64,000 nt of DNA from CAZLMG01 sp964560765 (GCA_964560765.1 CAZLMG010000022.1:1-64000); one strand, 5' to 3'. Shown: positions 34,874-44,133, counted from the first letter of the stretch. A program made the numbers and translations. Notes: a model not told the origin generated them from the sequence alone.

Positions 34874-35577
34874 CGGCGCCTACTAGGAAATAGCTTAGAG
34901 AGAAAACCCTGTCGCCGACGGGGTGGGGCTTCTTCTCGCTTCGACCGCTGGACGCGCGTCGCAATGTAGTTCAATTCCTTCCGCATTTTCTGACTCGACT
35001 CAGAAGCCCACCAAGTATGGGGGTCGATGCTCACCATTTGCGTGGCAAGCAGGGGCTTGTGGTCAAATTCACAGAAAAATTCCCCAGCTAGAGGTGTGTC
35101 AATGGGCGATAAGCGGGCGCCAGATCCATCGAAGTGGGTAAGGATGCTGTCTGGGGAGCCGAAAACGCGCACAATATCGGCCTCACTGCCCAATAATAAC
35201 GCCGAAATAAAGAATTGGATGTGGCGTGCATTGTAGGCGGTGACCGAAGCCAATCCGTAAAATCGAATTTCCAAAGTCCGAAACTTCTGGATGCTGGCGC
35301 TAGCTTCCGCAAATAGCAGGGGTTTTTCCTGTTCGTCAGCTATGAGTAACCATCTACCAACGGGTTCGGGACGTAGCCGCCGTGCGTCCGAGGCGTAAAC
35401 ACGGTGACTAAAAATTTGGCCCCGAGATTGCTGCGTGACTTCGGTAACATACTCTATATGTGGGGAAATCCAGCCTTCTCTATGAATCCAGCGAAAACCA
35501 GGCGCGGATAGCGACGTGATGGGAAGGGATGGTATACTTTTCCTCGAGGACTTAGCTCTCAACTTAGTGACTTCCAT
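34870..35577 (-). CDS. Hypothetical cytoplasmic protein
   Basis: A 235-residue protein I do not recognise. It has no signal peptide or membrane helix. The middle (residues 80-190) alternates strand-like segments (LEIRFYGLASVTAYNARHIQ, ILTHFDGSGARLSPIDTP); the C-terminus ends in a highly basic tail (PPRRRQGF, then PSRRR), suggesting nucleic-acid or membrane contact. It is divergent from the bactofilin gene, 88 bases away, and overlaps the small conserved gene by four bases at its 3' end. The start ATG 35577 has only a weak ribosome site. Confidence 0.6.
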   Translation of the reverse strand: MEVTKLRAKSSRKSIPSLPITSLSAPGFRWIHREGWISPHIEYVTEVTQQSRGQIFSHRVYASDARRLRPEPVGRWLLIADEQEKPLLFAEASASIQKFRTLEIRFYGLASVTAYNARHIQFFISALLLGSEADIVRVFGSPDSILTHFDGSGARLSPIDTPLAGEFFCEFDHKPLLATQMVSIDPHTWWASESSQKMRKELNYIATRVQRSKREEAPPRRRQGFLSKLFPSRRR

Positions 35578-35665
35578 CTCTGCAGCGTTCGGGGTTGCGA
35601 TGCTCCCTCAGACCTGTTTAGATCATAACACGATAATCAGCCCGGACGGTTCGTAGGAGGATGTA

Positions 35666-36193
35666 GTGTTCAATCAATCCAAACCGACAGCAAAAGTCGC
35701 AAAGAAGGTAACCGGCGCGCGCGATTCTGCCGTTACTATTTTGACCAGCGGTTGCCATTTTAACGGCAAACTCTATTGCCGCGGTTCGAGCCGCATTGGC
35801 GGGCGTATTGAGGGGCAAATCATTTCTGAGGGCTTGCTGATCATCGAGGAAGAAGCCGTCATTGTCGCCGAGATCCGGGCGGAAGAGGCAGTCATTCAGG
35901 GCAAGGTTAAGGGCAAGTTGGAAGCGACGGGTCGCGTTGAGCTGACAGCGACCAGCCAATTTGAGGGCGACATTGCGAGTCCAATCCTCGTGGTCAATGA
36001 GGGGGCGAAATTCAACGGCCGTTCACGCATGACCACGCAGGTCGGAATCGAAGCTCGCAAGGGGCAGGACGAACACGGCCGCATACCGGAGCTTTCTTTG
36101 TCGGGCAAGGGTGACAATGGCCCGGACGCCGGTGATTTTGGCAAACATGCGGAAGTTGCGGTGCTGAAGGTACCTGAGGTGAGTGCTAACTAG
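35666..36193 (+). CDS. Bactofilin
   Basis: Cytoskeletal protein forming nucleotide-free filaments from a right-handed beta-helix. The core (residues about 25-120) shows the repeating short strands: GCHFNGKLYCRGSSRIGGRIEGQI, IISEGLLIIEEEAVIVAEI, AVIQGKVKGKLEATGRVEL, and ASPILVVNEGAKFNGR. The 175 residues include a disordered C-terminal tail, typical of the family. The start is GTG 35666 with AGGAGG at good spacing. Bactofilins set cell shape, polarity or stalk structure; no shape-related neighbour identifies the task here. An intrinsic terminator follows. Confidence 0.93.
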   Translation: MFNQSKPTAKVAKKVTGARDSAVTILTSGCHFNGKLYCRGSSRIGGRIEGQIISEGLLIIEEEAVIVAEIRAEEAVIQGKVKGKLEATGRVELTATSQFEGDIASPILVVNEGAKFNGRSRMTTQVGIEARKGQDEHGRIPELSLSGKGDNGPDAGDFGKHAEVAVLKVPEVSAN

Positions 36194-36265
36194 TTCGTCG
36201 GCGGATCGCGCTCGGCGCCTTTGGGCATTGACCAGCGAAGACCAAGAAAATCTGATGATGCAGCA

Positions 36266-36298
36266 AGGGGGATATGATTCCCCCTTTGTTTTTTTTTG
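36266..36298 (+). terminator. Intrinsic terminator after bactofilin gene
   Basis: Perfect eight-pair stem AAGGGGGA/TCCCCCTT (36266-36273 with 36280-36287), six-base loop, then TG and nine T. Confidence 0.9.
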
Positions 36299-36359
36299 GT
36301 TATAACGTGGTGCGGCAACTTTCTATTTTTAGAAGCCGATTTACGCGGGGGCGATCGCA

Positions 36360-36725
36360 ATGAGTATTCGAGTTATGGGCGTGGCCATGCTGGCTGTCGG
36401 TTTGCTGACCTCGTGTACGCAGGAGTCTCAGAACCGGATCTCGCGTAGTATTCAGAATTGGACCGGTACCAACGGCGTGTTGGATGTGATCAGCGATGGC
36501 AAAGTCATGTATCGTTTTATCAAAATTGACAAGCTAAGTACGGCTTCATCGACCGCCGGAACTGCCGACTCGAAAGAGTCGCGTCCCTATCGATTTGGCT
36601 ATGGGGTGTTTGATGCGAACCAGGATTATATCCAAAACCCTGACGAGCAAAAGATCTACTTTGAGATCAGCGATTACAGTACCAACTACGTATTTTATGA
36701 AATGCCTTTTAAGGATAAGCGCTAA
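36360..36725 (+). CDS. Small lipoprotein
   Basis: A 121-residue predicted lipoprotein with signal peptide and lipobox LLTSC (C19). The mature part has no known domain; residues such as YRFGYGVFDANQDYIQ and IYFEISDYSTNYVFYEM suggest a small beta fold. It is followed by another lipoprotein whose ATG overlaps its TAA (TAATG), so the two are surely coexpressed. The ribosome site is weak (GGGGGCG). Confidence 0.75.
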   Translation: MSIRVMGVAMLAVGLLTSCTQESQNRISRSIQNWTGTNGVLDVISDGKVMYRFIKIDKLSTASSTAGTADSKESRPYRFGYGVFDANQDYIQNPDEQKIYFEISDYSTNYVFYEMPFKDKR

Positions 36726-37618
36726 TGCAAGACGTCTATTGCTCACGCCCGATGTTTCCTGCCTCTAAGTCTTTGCTGGCAATCCTGCTGACGTCTTTGT
36801 TGTGCATGGCGTGCGTGACGCAGCCAGACAGCGAAGTGAACACGGACCTCTCAACCGCCGAGGCCGTTAAGTACCCTATGACCGACGCGTCGACCAAGTC
36901 TGCGGTCGTGAAATATATCTTCCAAAAACAGCAAGCCGACGTGGAGTGGGTGGCGTGCGGGGCCCAAAAGGCAGCAACCGGTACATTTGTCATCGTGAAC
37001 ATGGATGATAAGGCGCTCTCGCCCGAAGGATTTTGCTCCAGTTGGCTGGCTCAGGTATTCCTGCGCGAGAAGTTTCAGGTCATTGCTGTAAATCGTCCTG
37101 GCTACGGCCGGTCCACCGGTGCGGACGACTTTGGCGGTCCGCACTCGGTAGCGGCTATGGAGCAGGCGGTCGCCGATGCTCAAAAAACTGTTCCGGAAAT
37201 GCCGCCAATAGCTGGCGTTTGGGGCGCTCAATCTGGCGCCATTGCTGCGGCGTTCTTTGCCAAGGGCAAGAGCTTTCGGACGCTGGTGCTAGGGAATGGT
37301 TTCTACGACCTTGAGGTCGCAGGCAAGACCAAGCGCGTCGCTGTGGCTGAGCGGATTGCTGCCGTCGCCAGCGCTGAGGGCGATATGGGTATCGAAAGGC
37401 GGTCGATTGGCTGGGATGTTGAGGGCCTGCCAAAGAAGATTTTCGTGTACCACGGACAGACCAATGATGCGTTTGCTGCGGATCAAGCTGAGTCCTTTCG
37501 GAACGCACTTGCGACGGCTGAATACAAGGTTAGCTTGCAGTTGCTTGATGGCATCGGATACGAATTGCCCGAGCCTGCGCATATTCAGCTTCTAGAGACT
37601 TTTTTGCGCACATTATAA
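36725..37618 (+). CDS. Alpha/beta-hydrolase-like lipoprotein
   Basis: A 297-residue protein with N-terminal signal peptide and lipobox LLCMAC, followed by an alpha/beta-hydrolase layout. Helpful segments are VIAVNRPGYGRSTGADDFGG (oxyanion-loop region) and GVWGAQSGAIAAAFFAKG, whose AQSGA fits the nucleophile elbow small-x-Ser-x-small but not the strict GxSxG. A candidate acid lies in VYHGQTNDAFAADQ; the final histidine may be in EPAHIQLLE. Activity is likely but unproven. Translation is coupled to the lipoprotein upstream (overlap of TAA and ATG). Confidence 0.7.
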   Translation: MQDVYCSRPMFPASKSLLAILLTSLLCMACVTQPDSEVNTDLSTAEAVKYPMTDASTKSAVVKYIFQKQQADVEWVACGAQKAATGTFVIVNMDDKALSPEGFCSSWLAQVFLREKFQVIAVNRPGYGRSTGADDFGGPHSVAAMEQAVADAQKTVPEMPPIAGVWGAQSGAIAAAFFAKGKSFRTLVLGNGFYDLEVAGKTKRVAVAERIAAVASAEGDMGIERRSIGWDVEGLPKKIFVYHGQTNDAFAADQAESFRNALATAEYKVSLQLLDGIGYELPEPAHIQLLETFLRTL

Positions 37619-37620
37619 GT

Positions 37621-37709
37621 TTGTCAATTCCGCAAAACCTTGCATAATGCCACTCGAATTCTGTCTCGCGGTGGGCAGCTTGCCGGCCAGGCAATAATTG
37701 CCGGCTTTT
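37621..37709 (+). promoter_or_regulatory. Promoter and alternative hairpins before sucB
   Basis: TTGTCA (37621-37626) and CATAAT (37643-37648), 16 bases apart, form a candidate promoter. Downstream, GGCAA (37690-37694) can pair either with TTGCC at 37680-37684 or with TTGCC at 37698-37702. GCCGGC at 37682 and 37700 form a six-pair stem followed by four T, a weak terminator. The mutually exclusive pairings resemble an attenuator. Confidence 0.4.
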
Positions 37710-37777
37710 GAGCACCTAACTAGCTAAGCTACCATATTGATACAGTCCATGAGTTGAGTTGCGGACGAGGTATATCC

Positions 37778-39043
37778 ATGACGATAAATGTGAAAGTTCC
37801 CTCGGTTGGTGAATCTGTTCAAGAAGGCGTGATTTTCAAGTGGCACAAGAAAAATGGCGACTATGTTGCTATGGACGACGTGCTAGTTGAGCTCGAGACG
37901 GACAAGGCAACCGTCGAAGTTGTCGCCGAAGCCTCTGGTACGCTCGCGCAGTTAAAGAAAGAAGGCGAGTCTGTTCGCGTCGGCGATGTGATCGCGCACA
38001 TCGACGAGACCGCCGCTAAACCAGCGGCTGGCGCAACCGCCGCGAAGCCAACCGCTGCTGCGGCCGTGCCGCCTCCGCCGCCGGCACCTGTAACGCCCGC
38101 GGTGGCGAAGTCGGCGGCCCCAAAGGCACCAGAGCACCTAAGCCCTGCGGTTCAACGCATGGTTGCGGAACATAAACTCGACGCCCAGCAGATACCTGGT
38201 AGTGGCCGAGGTGGTCGCGTCACCAAAGGTGATGTTGTGCAATTCATGGAGCAAGAGACGTCGAATACTGCGGCTCCGCTGAAAGTGGTGGCACCTACTT
38301 CGGGATCATCGGTGGCAGCTGTTTCCCACACGCTGCCGAGTGCTCGTGGGGAACGACGTGAACCTATGTCCATGCTGCGCAAACGTATTGCTGAGAGACT
38401 TGTGCATGCTCAACATACCGCGGCAATTTTGACAACTTTTAACGAAGTCGATATGTCGGCGGTAATGGCGCTACGAAATCAGTACAAGGACAGCTTTAAA
38501 GAGAAATATGGTGTTGGTCTTGGCTTCATGAGTTTCTTTGTGAAGGCGGCTGTGGAAGCTCTGAAAGAGTTTCCGGCGATCAATGGATGGATCGAAGGCA
38601 GCGAGATTGTCTATCACGACTATTACGATATCGGCGTTGCGGTCTCCTCTGACCGTGGACTCGTCGTGCCGGTTGTCCGTGATTGCGATCGCATGACCAT
38701 GTCCGAATTGGAGTTAGCTGTGGCCGGGTACGCCAAAAAGGCGCGCGATGGAAAAATCACCGTTGATGACCTCAATGGTGGCACTTTTACAATTTCCAAC
38801 GGTGGAGTCTTTGGCTCACTTCTCTCAACGCCGATCTTGAATCCCCCGCAGAGTGCAATCTTGGGCATGCACAAGATTGAAGAGCGCCCCGTGGTCATTA
38901 AAGGGCAGATCGTAGCCCGTCCCATGATGTACCTGGCATTGTCCTATGACCATCGCATAGTCGATGGCAAGGGAGCGGTTAGTTTCCTCGTGAAAATCAA
39001 AGAAGCCATTGAAGATCCAACCAGGCTGTTGCTGGGAGTATAG
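37778..39043 (+). CDS. sucB: Dihydrolipoyl succinyltransferase (E2)
   Basis: E2 core of the 2-oxoglutarate dehydrogenase complex, moving the succinyl group from E1 to CoA. The lipoyl domain has its attachment lysine K43 in ELETDKATVE. An alanine/proline-rich linker follows, then an E3/E1-binding domain (LSPAVQRMVAEHKLDAQQIP) and the catalytic domain with active-site histidine about H392 and D396 in SYDHRIVDG. The 421 residues match SucB better than pyruvate E2. ATG 37778 has GAGG upstream; a TTG at 37754 in frame is disfavoured. lpd follows nine bases later. Confidence 0.95.
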   Translation: MTINVKVPSVGESVQEGVIFKWHKKNGDYVAMDDVLVELETDKATVEVVAEASGTLAQLKKEGESVRVGDVIAHIDETAAKPAAGATAAKPTAAAAVPPPPPAPVTPAVAKSAAPKAPEHLSPAVQRMVAEHKLDAQQIPGSGRGGRVTKGDVVQFMEQETSNTAAPLKVVAPTSGSSVAAVSHTLPSARGERREPMSMLRKRIAERLVHAQHTAAILTTFNEVDMSAVMALRNQYKDSFKEKYGVGLGFMSFFVKAAVEALKEFPAINGWIEGSEIVYHDYYDIGVAVSSDRGLVVPVVRDCDRMTMSELELAVAGYAKKARDGKITVDDLNGGTFTISNGGVFGSLLSTPILNPPQSAILGMHKIEERPVVIKGQIVARPMMYLALSYDHRIVDGKGAVSFLVKIKEAIEDPTRLLLGV

Positions 39044-39052
39044 AGGGCGGAC

Positions 39053-40447
39053 ATGGATAAGTACGATGTGGTGTTCATTGGCGGCGGTCCGGGTGGTTAT
39101 GTTGGTGCCATTCGCGCGGCGCAGCTTGGCTTGAAGGCTGCGTGTATTGAGTCGCGTGGTGCCCTCGGGGGCACGTGCTTGAACGTGGGCTGCGTGCCTA
39201 GCAAGTCCTTGTTGGAATCAAGTGAGATGTTCGTCAAGTTCCAACACGCCAAAGAGTTTGGCATCTCGGCGAAGGACGTAAAAGCCGATGTTCCCGCCAT
39301 GCTTAAACGCAAGGATGACACGGTAAAGCAATTTACCAAGGGGATTGAAGGACTTTTCAAGAAAAACAAAGTCGCCTATTTGCAGGGGTTTGGTTCTTTC
39401 GAAGATGCATATCGAGTGCGAGTCACAAAGGCCGATGGCAGCCACGACATCATCGAAAGTAAACACATCGTTATCTCGACGGGAAGTGAACCTATTGAGA
39501 TCCCTATCGCCAAGTTTGATGGCAAGAAGATCGTTAGCTCGACGGAGGCGTTGAACTTTGAGTCGCCCCCAAAGAAGTTGGTCGTCATCGGCGGCGGCGT
39601 GATCGGTCTTGAAATGGGTAGTGTTTGGCTGCGCCTTGGATCGGACGTGACGGTCATCGAAGCGCTGCCGGAAATTCTCTATTCTATGGACAAGGACATT
39701 CGCAAGCAAACGGCGAAGATCTTGCAGAAGCAGGGCTTCAAGCTCGAGACGGGAACGAAAGTAACCAAGGTGGATGCTAGCGGCAGTCAGGTAAAGATTC
39801 ATGCCGAGAAAGACGGTGCCGCTGTCGAATTCATTGCCGACAAGGTTTTGGTTGCGGTTGGGCGCCGGCCTTTTACTAAGGGCTTGAATTTGGACAAGGC
39901 TGGCGTTCAGACAACCGATCGGGGCATGGTCAAGATCGACGGCCATTATCGCACGAACGTTTCGCATATCTTTGCCATTGGTGATGTCGTGGTAGGCCCA
40001 ATGTTGGCGCACAAGGCCGAAGAAGAAGGTATTGCAGCGGCAGAGATCATCGCCGGCAAGCATGGACACGTGAATTATGAAGCGATCCCAGGCATTGTCT
40101 ATACGTGGCCCGAGGTTGCATCCGTGGGACGCACCGAGCAGCAGTGCCAGGAGGAAGGGATTCCTTTTCGCATTGGCCAGTTTCCCTTTATCGCTAACGC
40201 GAGGGCGAAGTGCCATGGTACGACGGACGGTTTCGTGAAGATTATCGCGCACGAGAAGACCGATCGATTGCTCGGTGTTCACATTGTTGGCCCAACGGCA
40301 TCGGAGTTGATAGCCGAGGCGGTCGTAGCCTTTGAGTTTGGTGCGAGTGCAGAAGATCTCGCCCGCTCTGTACACGCACACCCCACTCTTTCAGAAGTGA
40401 TTAAGGAAGCGGCTCTTGCTGTTGATAAGCGCGCTTTGCATATCTAA
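39053..40447 (+). CDS. lpdA: Dihydrolipoyl dehydrogenase (E3)
   Basis: FAD-dependent E3 reoxidising lipoyl groups with NAD+. The FAD loop GGGPGGYVGA opens the protein; the redox disulfide is C42/C47 in GTCLNVGCVPSK; the NAD-binding loop GGGVIGLEMGS lies near residue 185; the C-terminal active histidine is in HAHPTLSE. The 464 residues match the family. It lies between sucB and sucA, 12 bases from the latter, so this E3 is dedicated to the 2-oxoglutarate complex, though it may also serve others. Confidence 0.96.
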   Translation: MDKYDVVFIGGGPGGYVGAIRAAQLGLKAACIESRGALGGTCLNVGCVPSKSLLESSEMFVKFQHAKEFGISAKDVKADVPAMLKRKDDTVKQFTKGIEGLFKKNKVAYLQGFGSFEDAYRVRVTKADGSHDIIESKHIVISTGSEPIEIPIAKFDGKKIVSSTEALNFESPPKKLVVIGGGVIGLEMGSVWLRLGSDVTVIEALPEILYSMDKDIRKQTAKILQKQGFKLETGTKVTKVDASGSQVKIHAEKDGAAVEFIADKVLVAVGRRPFTKGLNLDKAGVQTTDRGMVKIDGHYRTNVSHIFAIGDVVVGPMLAHKAEEEGIAAAEIIAGKHGHVNYEAIPGIVYTWPEVASVGRTEQQCQEEGIPFRIGQFPFIANARAKCHGTTDGFVKIIAHEKTDRLLGVHIVGPTASELIAEAVVAFEFGASAEDLARSVHAHPTLSEVIKEAALAVDKRALHI

Positions 40448-40459
40448 GAAAGGTTAGCC

Positions 40460-43231
40460 ATGTCAGGTGGTCAACGGTTCGAAAAATTCAGTTTTGCATC
40501 CGGCGCCAATACGGAATTCTTGGAGTCGCTGTACAAGCAGTATCAACAAGACTCAGACAGCGTCGATGCGACTTGGCGGAAATTCTTTGAGGGCTATGAC
40601 TTTGCAGCCCACGGTGTCCTTGGTGAAAGTGGCGGTTCTGGTGAAGCCAAGCTGAATGCTCGTGTCGAGGCGCTGATTAATGCCTACCGACGACTGGGTC
40701 ACCTCAGTGCGCATCTGAACCCGCTTGAAGCCAAGCCTCCGATCAGAGACAACGTCATGCCCGCGGAGCACGGGCTTGGCGACGCGGACCTTGCGGCGTT
40801 GATTCATCCTGCAAATTTGCCAAAGCCAGAGATGACCTTTGGCGAGATTCTTGGTTTGCTGCAGAAAACATACTGCGGACGTATCGGTGCGGACTTTCGC
40901 GAGATCAATGACATCAACGCTGTCGTATGGTTTCAAGAGCAGATGGAGAGCTGCGGGAATCAGCCAGAGCTGGGTAGCGGCCTCCGCCTGCACATTCATG
41001 AGAGCTTGACGCGGGCGGAAGGGTTTGAGCGCTTTCTGCAGGATCGATACTTGGGGCAGAAGCGTTTTTCGCTCGAAGGTACTGACGCGCTAGTGCCCAT
41101 GATGGATGTGTTGATTGATGAGGCTGCGAAAGCGGGCGCCGAAGAGATGAATTTGGGCATGGCCCATCGTGGTCGTCTCAACGTTCTGGCCAACGTCCTA
41201 GGCAAAGACCCAGCGCTGATCATGAAAGAGTTCGAAGGTACCGAATTCAATCCGTTTGATATTGATGGTGATGTCAAGTACCACATGGGGTTTGCGAGTG
41301 AGGTGAAGACCATCTCGGGCAAATCGATGCGCCTGTACCTTTCACCGAATCCAAGTCACTTAGAGGCCGTCAATCCCGTTGTTGAGGGCTTCGCGCGGGC
41401 GCGCCAAGAAGAGCTCGGCGATGCTGAGCGCAAGCGAGTGATCCCGATTTTGATGCACGGCGACGCCGCCTTCATCGGTCAGGGAATCTGTGCGGAAACG
41501 CTGAACATGTCGGAGCTGGAAAGCTACAGTACGGGCGGCACGGTTCACATCATCATTAATAATCAGATTGGCTTTACGGCGAATCCTGAGGAAGGCCGCT
41601 CGTGCGTCTACAGCAGCGAGATTGCGAAGATGATCCGCGCGCCAGTTCTGCACGTCAATGCCGACGATCCAGAAGCTGTTGTGTGGACGGCAATGCTGGC
41701 CATCGCCTACCGGCAAAAGTTTGGCAAGGATGTCGTTATTGATCTCATCGGATATCGCCGCCATGGGCATAATGAAACAGATGAGCCGGGCTTCACTCAG
41801 CCGTTGATGTACAAACTGATCAAGGATCACCCAACCTGTCTGACGCAGTACACAGAGCAACTGGTTGCGAAGGGTGTGATAGCGCGTGATGCGGCCGATG
41901 AACGGATGCGTAGTTTTCGGCAAACGCTGCAAACGAAGATGGAAGAGGTGCGAGCAGGCAAAGCGATCACAAAGCCTGTGGTGCCACCTTCGCTCGCCCA
42001 GGCAATGAATTATACAAAAGTTGATCGGTCCGAGTTTAGTAAGTCGGTCTCGACAGCAGTGGCGAAGGCAAAGCTGCTGGAAATCAGTCGCAAGTTTTGT
42101 GCCCTGCCCGCAAGTTTTCATGCGCACCCCAAGCTCACGCGATTATTTGAGGCGCGTGTGAAGATGTTGGAGGGGGCGGGTGCCGTTGACTGGGGTATGG
42201 CAGAGCTGATGGCTTATGGAACTCTAGCGGCGATCGGCGTTCCTGTGCGCTTGTCAGGTCAGGACTGTCGACGTGGGACATTTAGTCATCGGCATGCTGT
42301 GCTGCGGGATTTTGAAAATGGCAGCAGCTATAATATCTTTGAGCCCGTCAGCAACAAGTCAACGCCGGTAGACGTCATCAACAGCCCGCTCTCTGAAGCA
42401 GGCGTGATGGGATTTGACTTTGGCTACTCCATCGCTCGACCACAGGGTCTCACCATTTGGGAAGCGCAATTCGGGGATTTTGCTAACGGCGCGCAGATTA
42501 TCATTGACCAGTTCATGTCGGCATCGGAAGCGAAATGGAAGCAGACCTCTGGACTTGTCTTGTTGTTGCCGCATGGCTACGAAGGTCAAGGGCCTGAGCA
42601 TTCCAGTGCACGGCTTGAGCGCTTCTTGCAACTATGCGGTAATTTGAATATGCAGGTCGCATATCCGACCACGCCTGCCCAGTTATTCCATCTCTTGCGC
42701 CGTCAGGTTTTGCGTGCGTTCCGCAAACCCTTGATCGTCATGTCGCCAAAGAGCTTGTTGCGGCATCCGAAGGTGCAGTCGACGATTGCAGAATTTACGG
42801 GTGGTGAGTTTGTTGAGGTCATGGACGATGCCGATGTGAAAGATGCTTCGAAAGTGAAGCGGCTCGTCCTCTGTTCGGGCAAGATTTACTATGACTTAGT
42901 CGCCGCACGGGAAGAGGCGGGGCCAAAAGCCGCTCATGTCCCCGTTGTGCGTTTTGAGCAGTTGTATCCGTTCCCCGACACGGCTTTGTCTACGATCTTG
43001 GCGCGTTACCCGGCAGTCAAGGAATTGGTTTGGACGCAGGAAGAGCCGCAAAACATGGGAGCATGGTATTTCATCCGGCATCGTATTGAGGAGCTATCGG
43101 GCGGTAAGCAGCGTATAAGCTACGTGGGCCGCAAAGGATCCGGCTCCACGGCAGAGGGCAGTCATAAGGCGCATTTGCAAGAGCAGGCCCGCATTGTGCA
43201 GGAAGCGCTTGGCGCAAACGCGAAAGGGTAG
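40460..43231 (+). CDS. sucA: 2-Oxoglutarate dehydrogenase E1
   Basis: Thiamine-diphosphate E1 that decarboxylates 2-oxoglutarate and reductively succinylates the lipoyl arm. The 923 residues are close to E. coli SucA. The N-terminal peripheral segment begins FLESLYKQYQQD; the ThDP region shows HGDAAFIGQGICAETLNM and NNQIGFTANPEEGR; SGQDCRRGTFSHRHAVL and LPHGYEGQGPEHSSARLERF are in the pyrimidine-binding part. The gene order E2-E3-E1 is reversed from the usual E1-E2. The M48 peptidase gene follows ten bases later. Confidence 0.97.
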   Translation: MSGGQRFEKFSFASGANTEFLESLYKQYQQDSDSVDATWRKFFEGYDFAAHGVLGESGGSGEAKLNARVEALINAYRRLGHLSAHLNPLEAKPPIRDNVMPAEHGLGDADLAALIHPANLPKPEMTFGEILGLLQKTYCGRIGADFREINDINAVVWFQEQMESCGNQPELGSGLRLHIHESLTRAEGFERFLQDRYLGQKRFSLEGTDALVPMMDVLIDEAAKAGAEEMNLGMAHRGRLNVLANVLGKDPALIMKEFEGTEFNPFDIDGDVKYHMGFASEVKTISGKSMRLYLSPNPSHLEAVNPVVEGFARARQEELGDAERKRVIPILMHGDAAFIGQGICAETLNMSELESYSTGGTVHIIINNQIGFTANPEEGRSCVYSSEIAKMIRAPVLHVNADDPEAVVWTAMLAIAYRQKFGKDVVIDLIGYRRHGHNETDEPGFTQPLMYKLIKDHPTCLTQYTEQLVAKGVIARDAADERMRSFRQTLQTKMEEVRAGKAITKPVVPPSLAQAMNYTKVDRSEFSKSVSTAVAKAKLLEISRKFCALPASFHAHPKLTRLFEARVKMLEGAGAVDWGMAELMAYGTLAAIGVPVRLSGQDCRRGTFSHRHAVLRDFENGSSYNIFEPVSNKSTPVDVINSPLSEAGVMGFDFGYSIARPQGLTIWEAQFGDFANGAQIIIDQFMSASEAKWKQTSGLVLLLPHGYEGQGPEHSSARLERFLQLCGNLNMQVAYPTTPAQLFHLLRRQVLRAFRKPLIVMSPKSLLRHPKVQSTIAEFTGGEFVEVMDDADVKDASKVKRLVLCSGKIYYDLVAAREEAGPKAAHVPVVRFEQLYPFPDTALSTILARYPAVKELVWTQEEPQNMGAWYFIRHRIEELSGGKQRISYVGRKGSGSTAEGSHKAHLQEQARIVQEALGANAKG

Positions 43232-43241
43232 GGTGGCGCGC

Positions 43242-44045
43242 ATGAGCATTCGTCAGTTTTTAGCCTTTGGTACGTCAGGGTTTATCATTGGGTCTTTGGC
43301 TTTGGTGATGACTCAATGCGTCACAACGTCCGAGACCCACCGTAAAGCATTTATTCTTGTGCCAGATGCGCAAATGAATTTGATGGGTGAGCAGTCCTAT
43401 CAAGAGATTATGAAGAAGGAAAAGCTATCCAAGGATAAGCAGAAAACAGAGGCCATTGTGCGCATCGGTAAGCGCATCGCAGCCGCAAGTGGCCAGAAGT
43501 TTGACTGGGAATTTAAGCTTATCGATAACGACAAGACCGTAAACGCTTTTTGTCTTCCTGGCGGGAAAATTGCCGTCTACACCGGTATCTTACCTGTGGC
43601 AAAAACAGAGGCCGGCCTCGCAGCGGTGATGGGGCATGAGGTCGCGCATGCGACTTTGCGGCATGGTGCAGAGAGGGTTAGTCAATCGATTGCAGCGCAG
43701 GCTGGGTTGTCGGTTGCAGCGCTGAGTTTCGGTAACGCCAAGCATAGAGAACTGATTCTTGCAGGTTTGGGGCTTGGCACACAGGTGGGCGTACTGCTGC
43801 CCTTTAGCCGCAAGCACGAATCAGAAGCCGATGAGGTTGGCTTGAAATACATGGCCAAAGCTGGCTATGAGCCAGCCGAAGCCGTGGAACTTTGGAAGCG
43901 GATGGCCGAAGGTGGAGGCAGTATGCCAGAGATTCTATCGACCCATCCGGATCCTTTGCGTCGGTCGAAAGATTTGAAGAATCAGATTCCCAAGGTGGCA
44001 GCTCTCTATGCTGCTAGCGAGAAGCAGCCATCCCGCAATTTTTAG
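43242..44045 (+). CDS. M48-family metallopeptidase lipoprotein
   Basis: Zinc metallopeptidase of the M48 (BepA/Loi-like) group, 267 residues. A signal peptide ends at lipobox LVMTQC, so it should sit in the periplasm on a membrane. The zinc site is HEVAH (H132, E133, H136) with the third ligand in ESEADEVG. Family members degrade misfolded outer-membrane proteins. A frame from 43194 exists, but ATG 43242 gives the signal peptide. It directly follows sucA, in the same operon, an unexpected partner for central metabolism. Confidence 0.92.
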   Translation: MSIRQFLAFGTSGFIIGSLALVMTQCVTTSETHRKAFILVPDAQMNLMGEQSYQEIMKKEKLSKDKQKTEAIVRIGKRIAAASGQKFDWEFKLIDNDKTVNAFCLPGGKIAVYTGILPVAKTEAGLAAVMGHEVAHATLRHGAERVSQSIAAQAGLSVAALSFGNAKHRELILAGLGLGTQVGVLLPFSRKHESEADEVGLKYMAKAGYEPAEAVELWKRMAEGGGSMPEILSTHPDPLRRSKDLKNQIPKVAALYAASEKQPSRNF

Positions 44046-44114
44046 CAAATCCCCAAAGAGCGCTGGTCATGTACCGGTGCTCGTCGATGGGTTACAATTA
44101 ATCTAGTCGTTCTC

Positions 44115-44133
44115 AAAAAATCGTGATTTTTTT
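44115..44133 (+). terminator. Weak AT-rich terminator-like hairpin
   Basis: AAAAAAT (44115-44121), loop CGTG, ATTTTTTT (44126-44133). A bidirectional A/T hairpin after the 2-oxoglutarate operon; its low GC makes function doubtful. Confidence 0.35.

Noticed and set aside
39218..40381. A 387-codon minus-strand frame opposite lpdA
   Set aside because: Mirror of a certain E3 gene; no known motif in the translation.
41360..42127. A 255-codon minus-strand frame opposite sucA
   Set aside because: Lies wholly within a certain E1 gene and has no supporting motif or ribosome site.
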